This document shows positions 17,022 through 27,200 of a DNA stretch of 64,000 nt, piece by piece. How positions within the stretch are numbered: the stretch's first letter is position 1; each line of letters begins with the position of its first letter. Under the pieces are notes generated by a model that was given only the letters and a program-made list of their open reading frames with translations, ran no database searches and was not told the DNA's origin. The position numbers and the translations under genes were made by a program. Source of the stretch: an uncultured Methanobrevibacter sp. (GTDB lineage: Archaea; Methanobacteriota; Methanobacteria; Methanobacteriales; Methanobacteriaceae); assembly GCF_902764455.1 (NCBI RefSeq), contig NZ_CACWVY010000014.1, forward strand, positions 62,001-126,000, written 5' to 3'.

Positions 17022-18982
17022 ATTATATCATCTCCACATAAATCTAGAGTTAAAACACCAGTTGAAATATCATAGGTCATTGTTTCAATTGCTTCAACAA
17101 GAGGTTTACGGTCTTCTAAATAAACAAAAGGTAAGTTTAATAATTTTTCATCTGTTGTAACAGGAACATACTCATTATAATAAACATCATCATCAATTAT
17201 TAATTCCATGTCAGCGATAACGCCAGTTAAATCTTTTAGTTTTAGTATTTCTTCTAATGTTAATTCATCCCATGATAAAACTCCTGTAGTTGTGTTGAAT
17301 TTTATGTTTTTAATGAATGTAGTGTTGGATAAATCTGTGATTAAAACTCCGTAATTTACATTGTACATTAATACTGTTAATGGATTATCCATTTCTTTAT
17401 CATTGTAAGGTTCATTAGTGAATGTATCTGTATCAACAAAAGTAGTACTGTTTTCATCATCAATGGAACCATCTAATAAGTTAAATGTTAAATCTTGTAA
17501 TGTTAACATATTATTTAACAGTACATTGAAGAAAATTGGTTTAATTTCATTATCTAAACTGGCGGAATTACAACCTAATACTGTGGTATTGTCAATTACA
17601 ATACTATCTCCAACAGTATCGAGACGACCGTATACTGATATTAATTCATAAATACCATTGATTACAGATGTTCCTTTTTCAATTGTTTTGAATGCATTAG
17701 CTAATGTTTTACCATCTTTAGTATCATTACCTGAAGAAGTGACAAAGAAATCTGCTTCACTACATCCTCTTACATGGATATGAATTTCAAAGACACCCAG
17801 TATATGAGTCCCATGTTTTCCCGTGAAGATAAAAGTGTTATCAATTTCTAATAATGAATATGGGCAGATAAAAGTAGAATCTGTGTAACCAGTGTAGATA
17901 TCTGTTCCATTTAAGTTAATGTCAACTGTGAAATCTCCTGTTAAAGGTTCAAGTAAACAGTTTACAAAGTCAAATGTAAATGTAACATTCTGTTTTCTTA
18001 TAGGATTTAATCTGTCTGCTGAAACATAGAAATATTCCCCTAAATCAATTCCACCAATACAGAACGTATCTTTATGCTCCCATGGCTCCGGAATCCAATC
18101 ATCAACAATATATTCACCGGTAGTTTCATCAATGTGATGGGGATGTTTAGTAATGTCAAACATTCTTACAATGAATCTGTCACGGTTGATTAATTTTGCA
18201 GGTAAACCATATAATTTATAGATTTCAGCTACAGGTAATGGTTCTGTATGTACTAATGCAAGGTATTCGATTATTCGTTTCATATAATGATAATCATCTT
18301 CAGTTAATCGGTCATTATATGGTGGTTCGGTTTGTAGATAGTTTGTTGCAGGAATATATTTCTTTCGGGGTATATTATGTAATGCTCCGAGTTCATCCAA
18401 ACTAATGTCATGATCGTAAATGTTATTTAATATGTCATCGTTTTCAGGGAAACCTTTCTCATACAAGTATTCATCAAAAGTTATTGCAGAAATCCTATAA
18501 TCATCAAGAGGTATGATGTTTTCTGAAGTGGAATCATAAGAATAATCAATCACTCTCAAATCATCAACTATATCATATGTGTTAGTGTATAGTAACTGAC
18601 TAATATCCCTTGTTTCCTCTCCATCTTCTACAGTAACAATCTCATAAAAACTCTCACTAACTAAATAAGAATAAGACTCATCATCAGACAAGTTGAAAAC
18701 TGCTTCATAAATCAGAAGATCATTCTTAAAAATTTCAACATGCTCCAACAAAGGCACCATACACAAAAAATGCATAGTGTAATCAAAATCAGTTTCCTGT
18801 TCTTTATAAATCAAACACTTCTTCTTTAAATGAAAACTCTCATAAGTATCCCTTACACTTTGATACAAATCCTTTAACCTATTATTAGTTACAGTTTGAG
18901 ATTTAACAAAATTAGAACTCTCATTCTTATCGAGAAAAAAAGGAAACATCCCTACCAAATTTTTTAAGCTATTTCTTGGCAT
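16994..18982 (-). CDS. Tail/baseplate protein with beta-helix-like segment
   Basis: 662 residues. The N-terminal part (1-290) is in the position of a P2 gpI-type tail protein that links baseplate J to the fibres. A region around 400-500 has the motif SSGNDTKDGKTLANAFKTIEKG, the opening signature of right-handed beta-helix adhesin domains common in methanogen surface proteins. It starts 2 nt after the baseplate J-like gene. It probably anchors the fibres to the baseplate. Confidence 0.65.
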   Translation of the reverse strand: MPRNSLKNLVGMFPFFLDKNESSNFVKSQTVTNNRLKDLYQSVRDTYESFHLKKKCLIYKEQETDFDYTMHFLCMVPLLEHVEIFKNDLLIYEAVFNLSDDESYSYLVSESFYEIVTVEDGEETRDISQLLYTNTYDIVDDLRVIDYSYDSTSENIIPLDDYRISAITFDEYLYEKGFPENDDILNNIYDHDISLDELGALHNIPRKKYIPATNYLQTEPPYNDRLTEDDYHYMKRIIEYLALVHTEPLPVAEIYKLYGLPAKLINRDRFIVRMFDITKHPHHIDETTGEYIVDDWIPEPWEHKDTFCIGGIDLGEYFYVSADRLNPIRKQNVTFTFDFVNCLLEPLTGDFTVDINLNGTDIYTGYTDSTFICPYSLLEIDNTFIFTGKHGTHILGVFEIHIHVRGCSEADFFVTSSGNDTKDGKTLANAFKTIEKGTSVINGIYELISVYGRLDTVGDSIVIDNTTVLGCNSASLDNEIKPIFFNVLLNNMLTLQDLTFNLLDGSIDDENSTTFVDTDTFTNEPYNDKEMDNPLTVLMYNVNYGVLITDLSNTTFIKNIKFNTTTGVLSWDELTLEEILKLKDLTGVIADMELIIDDDVYYNEYVPVTTDEKLLNLPFVYLEDRKPLVEAIETMTYDISTGVLTLDLCGDDIIWQPKSHSI

Positions 18983-18983
18983 G

Positions 18984-20141
18984 TTATATCATCTCAACAG
19001 TAATATTATCACTAACTCCTTTTTCTTCGTCTAAAATAGGAATATAATCTAAAGGTTTAGTGAAAGTAATGTTTTTCAATTCTGGAATCTCTTCATCTAA
19101 GAAAACAGCTAATTTATGGGGTATAAAATCTTCACCAAGACCTAGGCCAGAGTACCATACTCTACCTTCATTCGTGTTAATGTATCCGCCGTCAATGAAC
19201 ACTTTAATAGCAGAAACTATCCTTGATTGAATATCTGATTTCTCTAATTCGCTGTACGGATTAATCAAATCAATATCCACATTCACTTTAGCATAAATAC
19301 TAATACGATGTTCAGTAGGAGCAAACAAATTAATAATAGTGTCCTCTTGACAAACACTAGACTGTAATTCATTATAAATCTCATTCAATAATGTTGAATC
19401 CCCTGGTTCAACAATAATCTTAACTGTACCACTTCCATCCCAATTTGGAATAATCCTATAGTCATCAACACCATCTTTGTTAGCAAAATAATTCAAATAA
19501 GCTTCATCAGAACCTTTTAACCGGATTTTAATCCAGTTCATCAAAAGATAACGGTATTCTTTATCATCATATGCAGGAATCCCACCTGCAGATTTATAAT
19601 CATTACTGCAAGTCAAATTATAATCATTTGCAGAAACAATATTAACAACACTACCCGCATTTACCTTAGTATCTGGCCCAACATCCAAACTTAAACAATT
19701 TACCTTCGCAGTAGTACTGCCTGCAGCAAAATATATCTCATCCACAGTTTCAAATTGCACATCATTATTTTCATTTGCAACAATAAACCCTTCAGAGATA
19801 GTGATATCTTCATCACTAATTTCTGGCAAATAAAAAGTTACTTCAACACTTGATTTAGTTGCCTGAGGCCTAAGCACACCAACCTTATCACCAATATTAT
19901 CTAAGTCAATTCCTTCCGCAGATTCAATTATATTAGATTGATACACTAATGTGATGTCTTCATATACTCTTCTAATAATCATTGAGATAACTGATTTGTC
20001 CATCACGTAATAGTTACTAATGTCTTGCCGATTGGCAATGAAATCTTCAAAATCATCTGCATGACTTATCAAACCCTGTTCAAGACTGTCTTGAAGAGCA
20101 GCTTCAAAAATTTCTTCATAAGTTTTCTCAACATAATTCAT
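18984..20141 (-). CDS. Baseplate J-like protein
   Basis: 385 residues matching the baseplate J / gp47 wedge family: LDNIGDKVGVLRPQATKS near residue 80, the AGGIPAYDDKEYRYLL segment, then a conserved DDYRIIPNWDGSGTVKIIV stretch. It forms the baseplate wedge with the gp25-like protein, whose gene overlaps it by 4 nt. Diagnostic for a contractile tail. Confidence 0.85.
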   Translation of the reverse strand: MNYVEKTYEEIFEAALQDSLEQGLISHADDFEDFIANRQDISNYYVMDKSVISMIIRRVYEDITLVYQSNIIESAEGIDLDNIGDKVGVLRPQATKSSVEVTFYLPEISDEDITISEGFIVANENNDVQFETVDEIYFAAGSTTAKVNCLSLDVGPDTKVNAGSVVNIVSANDYNLTCSNDYKSAGGIPAYDDKEYRYLLMNWIKIRLKGSDEAYLNYFANKDGVDDYRIIPNWDGSGTVKIIVEPGDSTLLNEIYNELQSSVCQEDTIINLFAPTEHRISIYAKVNVDIDLINPYSELEKSDIQSRIVSAIKVFIDGGYINTNEGRVWYSGLGLGEDFIPHKLAVFLDEEIPELKNITFTKPLDYIPILDEEKGVSDNITVEMI

Positions 20142-20605
20142 ATGTTTACACTCCCAGTTATAGTTTCATCATTAACACTTGTCACATTAAATTCAACAAG
20201 ATATGAACAAGTATCAGAGTCAGATACTTTTAGACTATTTACTTCTTGTATTCGCCTCATGTTTTCAAGAACTTCAGAGATATATAATTCAATTTCATAT
20301 TTGACCATCTCCGATTTATTTGCTTTAATCAGCTGATGTGCTCTACAACCAAATTCTTCATATAATGGGATAGAATCAAGTTCATTGAATCTTGTCATAA
20401 TTGCAATACATATAGCATTACGAAGCGATTCTTTCCCAGTTAAATTTACATAATCATCATTTTCCATTTGAATATCCCAATGATTAGCAGTAGGACTCAC
20501 TGGCAACACTTGAACATCTTCATTCAAAGTCTTTAAAAATTGATAATCATCACTTTCATAATCAACAGGTAGTGTCATCATTATCGTCTCCTTGAAGTTC
20601 TGCAA
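20138..20605 (-). CDS. gp25/gpW-like baseplate wedge protein
   Basis: 155 residues with the signature of the gp25-like lysozyme-fold wedge family: LTGKESLRNAICIAIMTRFNE and the IPLYEEFGCRAHQLI core. It overlaps both neighbours (4 nt with baseplate J, about 44 nt with the spike gene). It nucleates the sheath at the baseplate in related contractile tails. Confidence 0.8.
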   Translation of the reverse strand: MQNFKETIMMTLPVDYESDDYQFLKTLNEDVQVLPVSPTANHWDIQMENDDYVNLTGKESLRNAICIAIMTRFNELDSIPLYEEFGCRAHQLIKANKSEMVKYEIELYISEVLENMRRIQEVNSLKVSDSDTCSYLVEFNVTSVNDETITGSVNI

Positions 20606-21269
20606 TAGCTTCAGCTACTTTTTCTGCAATTAATTCATCAACTTCCTCTTTAGTATACACCTCTTCCTTAGTGTACACTTTAGAAGAATCTGCATAATCA
20701 AACTCTTCCATATTCTCATCCATATTACCCACACTCATACTAGGAGTAGATGGTAAACGATATTCAAAACCATCACGACCAAACTTAATCCAATACAAGT
20801 TTGTGTCACTTAACGAGATTAATTTAACATTTCCGGGTGCAGCAGGATTAAAACCAACAGTTTCATCATCATCAACAAAATAACCAAGAATCAAACTAAA
20901 ATCTTTATCAGGAACATCAATTATAAAAACATGTTGACGACTCATTGGAAGAATACATGGTTCTTTAAGTTTATCACAAAAAGTTTTTTCATGAGCAGAA
21001 GGAGTATAAAAATCAATTAAATCCCCACCAAACCTATGAAGAGGTTTACAGATGATTTTTTTATTAGAACCATCTAATTGAACTTCGGCTTTATCCAAAT
21101 AAGGATAAAACTTTGTAATAACTCCAGTTTTAGTTTTAAGATTCTCCGAAACTTTCTCTATCTTTTGAGGAACATTAGTGTTAATAATATGATTAACAGG
21201 TTCGCTTAAAGCTTTCATCAACCTATCATCAGTAACAGTAATCTCTTTAAAATCCGCCAAATTAATCAT
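20562..21269 (-). CDS. Baseplate spike-like (OB-fold) protein
   Basis: 235 residues. The stretch KTGVITKFYPYLDKAEVQLDG resembles the OB-fold of gpV/XkdR-type spike proteins, and it ends in an acidic coil with duplicated YTKEEVYTKEEVDELI. It lies between the hub gene and the gp25-like gene, exactly where spike proteins are found. Assignment rests on fold pattern and order. Confidence 0.6.
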   Translation of the reverse strand: MINLADFKEITVTDDRLMKALSEPVNHIINTNVPQKIEKVSENLKTKTGVITKFYPYLDKAEVQLDGSNKKIICKPLHRFGGDLIDFYTPSAHEKTFCDKLKEPCILPMSRQHVFIIDVPDKDFSLILGYFVDDDETVGFNPAAPGNVKLISLSDTNLYWIKFGRDGFEYRLPSTPSMSVGNMDENMEEFDYADSSKVYTKEEVYTKEEVDELIAEKVAEAIAELQGDDNDDTTC

Positions 21270-22423
21270 TCCTCCTCAGTTTCAGTTTCAGAATCCTTTG
21301 TATCTTCACTGGATGAATCAGAATCAGTAGCTTCTTCAGTAGTTTTAGCTTTTTCTGCAGGTTTAGTTCCCAAGTCAGGAGGCCAATCCTCTAAAGTCAC
21401 ATTAACTTTCCAATCAAGATTATCATCATGAGAAACCTTAGTCAAATACATATACCCATTGAGATTGAACGATGGAATATAAACACGAACCCATTGTCCA
21501 ATTCTCCATTCGGGACCACCATCAATTTTACATTCAAGTTTACGTCCAGAATCTTTTAATAATTTATTCCATTCATGATAAGCAAAATCAACAGCATCTT
21601 TCTCAGTTTTATTAGAAGAAGTGATTGTTTTAGAAACTTCACCAAATCTTTTAATACGAGCATCATCTTTAATAATAAACTTGTTATTATGCCACTTGAC
21701 AATTAATTTATTAGGTGTGTTTGGATCAATATCTGTGATTGAAATTCCTTCCATGAAAACATTAACATCTTCAACTAATTGTAATTTAGCTGATGTAGGG
21801 TCACGGATTTTATTAATATAAATTGTATCATCACGCAGATAGCATTCCACATCTCCATTCCATCCGTATAATACTTCTTTCATAGCATTTTTAATTGTTG
21901 AAGCAGAACTGCCCGACCCATCGGAATTAGAGCCCCCTCCTATAACTTTAACGAGATTATTTCCTAATTCTTCAGCAGATGACCCGCAGGCATATGCAAT
22001 TGCTTTTTTGTATTTTTCACATACTTCCGCAGTAGTCATACCCACTAATGCTGCCGTATAACTTACAGGGGACTGATCATCATGAGCTCTTTTAAGTTTG
22101 GCAGTTTTTGCCCCATTACAACTACATGTACTTGGAGTTATCCATCCCTGCAAACCAAAATAAGCATATTTAGCATGATAATACCCCTGTGTGATTCCAT
22201 CGTGGAAATCACGATAGGTTTGCAAATCCGCCCCATTAACTAAGTATATTGCAATTTTCCCTTTAGTGGAAGATTGTTGCATTGCACTTTGAACAAAATT
22301 TGGACCCACACTTAATAATTCAACACTATGCCCTGCATTTTCAAGTATCTTCCCTATTTTTTTTAGAGTCTGTTGATCTGAAGCGGTACTATTTAAGTCA
22401 CACCCCATTATGATATTAGCCAT
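21266..22423 (-). CDS. Tail hub protein, C-terminal part, with extra N-terminal domain
   Basis: 385 residues. The C-terminal half (about 190-360) fits the late-control-D/XkdQ hub family: YLRDDTIYINKI, then FAYHEWNKLLKDSGRKLECKI and the DWKVNVTLEDW end. The N-terminal 165 residues (MGCDLNSTASDQQTLKKIGKIL...) form a separate domain with several Cys that I do not recognise. It may be a wall-active or plug domain carried on the hub. The other half of the hub appears to be the next gene upstream. Confidence 0.65.
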   Translation of the reverse strand: MANIIMGCDLNSTASDQQTLKKIGKILENAGHSVELLSVGPNFVQSAMQQSSTKGKIAIYLVNGADLQTYRDFHDGITQGYYHAKYAYFGLQGWITPSTCSCNGAKTAKLKRAHDDQSPVSYTAALVGMTTAEVCEKYKKAIAYACGSSAEELGNNLVKVIGGGSNSDGSGSSASTIKNAMKEVLYGWNGDVECYLRDDTIYINKIRDPTSAKLQLVEDVNVFMEGISITDIDPNTPNKLIVKWHNNKFIIKDDARIKRFGEVSKTITSSNKTEKDAVDFAYHEWNKLLKDSGRKLECKIDGGPEWRIGQWVRVYIPSFNLNGYMYLTKVSHDDNLDWKVNVTLEDWPPDLGTKPAEKAKTTEEATDSDSSSEDTKDSETETEEE

Positions 22424-22440
22424 GGAAAAATTCTCCTTAA

Positions 22441-23493
22441 TTATTTTAAATCGTATTTATTACCACATTTATTATCTTGCCAAACATCATTCCAAGCTCT
22501 TTGACTCTTCTGACCCTGAGTCCAAGTCAAATCAGAATAATACTTAGTACCATCAATCACAATAACAGTAAAATAATGCTCACTATCACATCGAAGTTCA
22601 ATGTGTGCATTTAATCCACCAGATTTCATACATGCACAAGTTAAAATTGCAGTATCCCCACAATTCAAATGTTTATGATTCTCTAAACACTTTTTAGGAG
22701 TATGATATCTTGAATTATAATATTTATCATACCATATCCCAACATCATCACGAAGCCCTGCATGAATTGCTTTTGCTTTATCCAAATCAGAAGTTTTACC
22801 CTCACACCATTTAGCAACCAATTCATCTATCTCAGCATCACCAATACCAGTTGTTCCACTACTCCCACTTGATGAAACATTAGTATAATCAATCGCATCA
22901 TCTTTCAAACCAGTAACATCAATCACACATTTTAAACCAGCAGCCTCAATCATTTCCTTAAGAATCTTTGACCGTTTAGTTTTAGTGAAAGTAAACTGTT
23001 TTTCCTGATCTAATAATTTACTCATTCCAACTAATTTTAAGTCAACCTTACCCCTTGAAAAAGTCTGTTCTGAAATAAAACCCAAAAGACAAGTGACAAG
23101 ATCATCCCATTTTAAAGGAGTTCCAGTATCATTTGCCTTTTTTAAACAAATCTTTTTTCCTTTGAAAAATCGTGCAGTATCCACTTCAGGAAAAGAAGCA
23201 TTCCCACTATTGCTTATTCCTTCATAGTCTTCATCAAAACCATTGTCATACATTTCATCATAATATGCAATCTCTTTGATTTCACCATTCATCGCAATAA
23301 ATTTCTGCAAATCTTTTTCAGCATCAGAAACATTTTCCTCTGTAGATTTTGAAGTATCTTTTTTTTCTTCTTCTTTTTTTTCATCAGTTTTTGATTTTTT
23401 AGAATCCTTTTCTTTATCCTTATCTTTTTTCTTTTCGGTTTCGTAAACTTCAAAACCTGAAATTCCAAAAGGAGGTAAAATTGTAACTGCCAT
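22441..23493 (-). CDS. Tail hub N-terminal part fused to transglutaminase-like peptidase
   Basis: 350 residues: a hub-like start, a long Lys/Glu-rich insertion (about 18-55), a hub core (about 65-210), and a transglutaminase-like domain (about 225-350). Its catalytic triad is visible: C278 (HLNCGDTA), H306 (EHYFTVIV) and D321 (YYSDLTW). Such domains in methanogen viruses are thought to cut pseudomurein peptide bridges. Located on the tail tip, it probably opens the wall on entry, unlike the C71 lysin used for release. Confidence 0.75.
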   Translation of the reverse strand: MAVTILPPFGISGFEVYETEKKKDKDKEKDSKKSKTDEKKEEEKKDTSKSTEENVSDAEKDLQKFIAMNGEIKEIAYYDEMYDNGFDEDYEGISNSGNASFPEVDTARFFKGKKICLKKANDTGTPLKWDDLVTCLLGFISEQTFSRGKVDLKLVGMSKLLDQEKQFTFTKTKRSKILKEMIEAAGLKCVIDVTGLKDDAIDYTNVSSSGSSGTTGIGDAEIDELVAKWCEGKTSDLDKAKAIHAGLRDDVGIWYDKYYNSRYHTPKKCLENHKHLNCGDTAILTCACMKSGGLNAHIELRCDSEHYFTVIVIDGTKYYSDLTWTQGQKSQRAWNDVWQDNKCGNKYDLK

Positions 23494-23512
23494 AGTTTTT
23501 CACACTCCCCTT

Positions 23513-24241
23513 TTATTCTTTAACAAGATATTTTTTTGTAGATTTACCGAAAACACCATCAACAATAAGTTTACCTTTTGTTGAACGTTGGAAACTTTTA
23601 ACCGCATTAACAGTACGTGTATCATAAACTCCAGTTTTGTGTTTCTTATCTAAGAACCCTAAATTAATTAGTTTTTGTTGTAATAATTTCACACAATTGT
23701 TCTTTTGTCCTTTACGGAATGGAACTTTACATTTGTTTAAAGATTTATTCAACTTAGCTTCTTCTTTACTAACTGTTTTAGTAGTTTTCTTTGTAGCATT
23801 AATCTTTTTAATATTCGGAACAACCAGTGGAGTTTCACCAGGAATATTAGATTTTTTCTCAGGAACTTCTGTAATATCAACATCATAATCGGTATGATAC
23901 TTTGAACCTTCTTGAATACTTTTACTAAAAGTCACCACTGCTTTGAAAATTCCACCCATAGCAGGAGAAATCACTTCAACAGGTTTGCTTTGCAATTCCC
24001 TAAGTATTTTATCATGAGCATCTGGCCGTCCAGTAGCAGAATATAATGTTGTACTGAAACTGAATTTTCTTTGAATATATTTTCCTCTCCGAGTTACCAA
24101 AGTACCATTTAATAAAGGTTTAAACTCATAATCTCTCCGATTAAATGGTTCAGAACCATTAATATTCTCCGCATAAAAAGGGTAACCCCCGATTTTAATA
24201 TTTTCTGAAACTCCAGTAACAATATCATCATACATTCCCAT
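23513..24241 (-). CDS. Tail protein with C-terminal wall-binding domain
   Basis: 242 residues. The N-terminal half (1-130) looks like a distal tail or tail-tip protein that follows the tape measure in contractile phages. The C-terminal part (about 175-242) is a PG_binding_1-type domain (LLQQKLINLGFLD, YDTRTVNAVKSFQ, VDGVFGKST). In an archaeal virus it presumably grips pseudomurein. It precedes the peptidase-bearing hub genes, so wall binding and cutting are adjacent in the tail tip. Confidence 0.7.
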   Translation of the reverse strand: MGMYDDIVTGVSENIKIGGYPFYAENINGSEPFNRRDYEFKPLLNGTLVTRRGKYIQRKFSFSTTLYSATGRPDAHDKILRELQSKPVEVISPAMGGIFKAVVTFSKSIQEGSKYHTDYDVDITEVPEKKSNIPGETPLVVPNIKKINATKKTTKTVSKEEAKLNKSLNKCKVPFRKGQKNNCVKLLQQKLINLGFLDKKHKTGVYDTRTVNAVKSFQRSTKGKLIVDGVFGKSTKKYLVKE

Positions 24242-24261
24242 ATTATACCACCTTTCCCTTT

Positions 24262-27200
24262 TTAGATATCAACATCAATATTAGTAATATGATTCATTCC
24301 TTCAAATGCAGTAATCATCAATCTTTGAGCATCTTTCACAGTATGATTACGTGCATCAATTCTAACAGCTCCTTCTTGAACAATAATAGTCACAGGACGA
24401 TTGTCTTGTTTTTCCGGAGCATTACTAATTGTTGTTTTCAAAGCACCAATATGTTCAGCAGTTAACTGACCACCATTACTAAACATACCCATATCCATAT
24501 CCAAGCTTGGATTTCCAAATCCACCAACAATACCCTTGGCAACTTCATAACTTGCACGAGCCAAAGGTTCGTAAGCTGCTTGAATAAATTGCTTTGTGTA
24601 TAACATTTCTTGTTTCATAGTACGAGCAATATCCCCTGGAGAACCTACATTAATTCCAGATTTAAATGCTTCCACAACTTCTTTAGCACCACCTTCAGCA
24701 GCTGATTTAGCAGCAGCAATACCATTATCTACAGCTGCTTTCACATGGTCCATTTCTGCACTCATAACACTTGCTAATTGTAAAGTAGATTTCATACCAG
24801 TTGTAGTTGCTCTACCTAACATTGCTCCACCGGCTAATGCTTGACTTCCTGCACTATTAATCGCAGATGAAACACTTGTTTGAACAGCACCTGGTAAAGG
24901 TGCTAAACCAGATTGCACACCAGTGATAATTTGAGTACCAATACTCATTGAAGCTTCAGTAAAACCAGACGCAGCAGCTAATGTGGTTTTCAAGTTTTCC
25001 AAAGTTGTCTGAATAGCCCCTAGCATTGTATCTGCTGTTGCACCATCAAATGTAACTTCATTTAATCTAGCTAATTCAGTAGCAGCAGTTTGAACATTAT
25101 TAACCGCCGTAGTAATGATACTTGAATCAAATTCACCAATACCACTATCACCAATTGTTGTTAAAGTGGTGGAAACTTCACTAACTTTTTGCAAAGCAGC
25201 TCCTACCTGTGTTATTTTTTCTGTTATACCTTCATCAATTTCTGATAAAGCAGATAATTCTGCGAGTTTTTGTGATGCAGTGATTAAATCAGTTTTAATC
25301 TTTTCTAATCCACCAGCAACATCATAACCACCAAATAATCCTTCAACCCAATTATCAAAACCAGAACCAACCATTTCTTTAATGGTATTGACAGTATCAT
25401 TAACAGTTGTTAATGTACTTCCAACTTTCTGTATTTTACCGGAAATATCTTCAGGAATTTCACTAATGCCTTCAAATTGTGCTAATGCTTGACTAGCTTG
25501 TATGATATCATCTTTAACATTCATTAATGCTGTTTGAATGTCCACTCCTTCACCGAACAGACCATTCATTAAACTACCGAATATATCATCCCAGTTTTGA
25601 CCATCACGAATACTGCGTAATGCACCCATAGCATCTCCAACACTAGCAAGACTGTTACATACATTTTGAATATTCTGCGCAACACCCTCATCTAATGCAG
25701 TAATGCCTGAGAATTCATTTAACTTTTCAGAAGCTTTTATAATATCATTTTTAGCTTGTTCCAAACCATCAGTAACACTACTAAAACCTAATAGGTTAGC
25801 AACAAAATTACTGAAACCAGTTACAATATTATTCCAAGTCAATGAACCCATAGCTTCAGCAACACTACCTAAAGTTTCACTAATAGTTTTGATTTTAGTA
25901 GCTACACTTGGATCAATAGCAACACTATTGAATTGAGATAACTTTTGACCTGCTTGTTTCAAAGCATTCACAGCAATATCTAATGGTCCGAGTATACCCA
26001 TGAAACCTCCGGTTATTACTGCCAGTCCAGTCATTATGCTTGTGAATGACATTGCAGCCATGGCAACACCAACCCAAGCCAAAGCAGTAGCAACTTGTTG
26101 AATACCTTTAGTTGCTCCTTTTAAATCAACATTATCAAAGTTTAGTGCTTGCATGAAATCTGCTAACAGTCTTAAGAATACCATTGCTTCTGCTGCAATT
26201 AATGCCACAATAGGAATCATCACTATAATAACGGCAGATAAAGCTAATAGTGGAACAATCATTGAAGTGAATGCTGCACTTAAACTTGTTGCACCGGCAG
26301 CCGCTGCAGTTCCACCTGCTGCACCTGCTTCCATTGCAGGACCTGCTGCAGTTGCTGCTTCACCTGCAGCAGCAGCTGCACTCATACCATCTGCAATATC
26401 ATCTACACCAGATAATGTTTTTCCAATATCCGATGCGTCATCAACAACATCTGCAATTTCTTCCCCACCTTTGAAAAAGTTTTTAATTCCACCTAATAAA
26501 TCAGAGACATTTCCTTTAACTCCTTTGTCTTTTCTCATTTTTAATTTGCCAAGAAAACCAGATTGAGTATAATCCATTCCCCATTGAATTTCATCTTGAA
26601 CATCTTTTAATTCATCAAGACCAGTTAATACTTTAGAAGCTTCTTGTCTAGATGAAGATGTTTCTTCTGCTAATTCACGGAATACACCGATTCCACCTTT
26701 GTCTTTGAATCCTAATTTTGATGATACTTTTTCTGCATTGGACATTGCAGTTTCTTGACCATCAAAAATGTTCTGATAATATTTCCAAAGAGAATTACTT
26801 TCATCTTCAACTTTGGATAATGAGGATTTGTTAGATTTAATTCCATTCCATAAATCTCTTCCAACGATGTTATCCATTTCATCGGTGACATCTTGGATTT
26901 GTTTTTGGAATTGTTTTCTCATTCCACTACCAAAAATACCAGAATCAATGTTGGCTTGAGCTGCATCTTTTTTACCCATTAATTCAAATATTTTAGCTTC
27001 GGCATCGTAAGCGGTGTCAATTTCTTTTTGTATTTGTTTTGATGATTTGACACTTTTACTAGCTTCTTTAATTGCTTCTTCACTATAATTATTTTTGGAT
27101 TTGAGATTTGCAAGCATGTCTGCAGTGGACATTGCACCAAGTCCACCTTCAACTGCTTTCTCAGCTTTACCTGCTTTTTTACCGGCTTGTGCTCCAGCAC

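Noticed and set aside
26153-26566. Ala-rich plus-strand frame opposite the tape measure
   Set aside because: Antisense shadow of the Ala-rich linker of the tape measure protein; low-complexity and no start signals.
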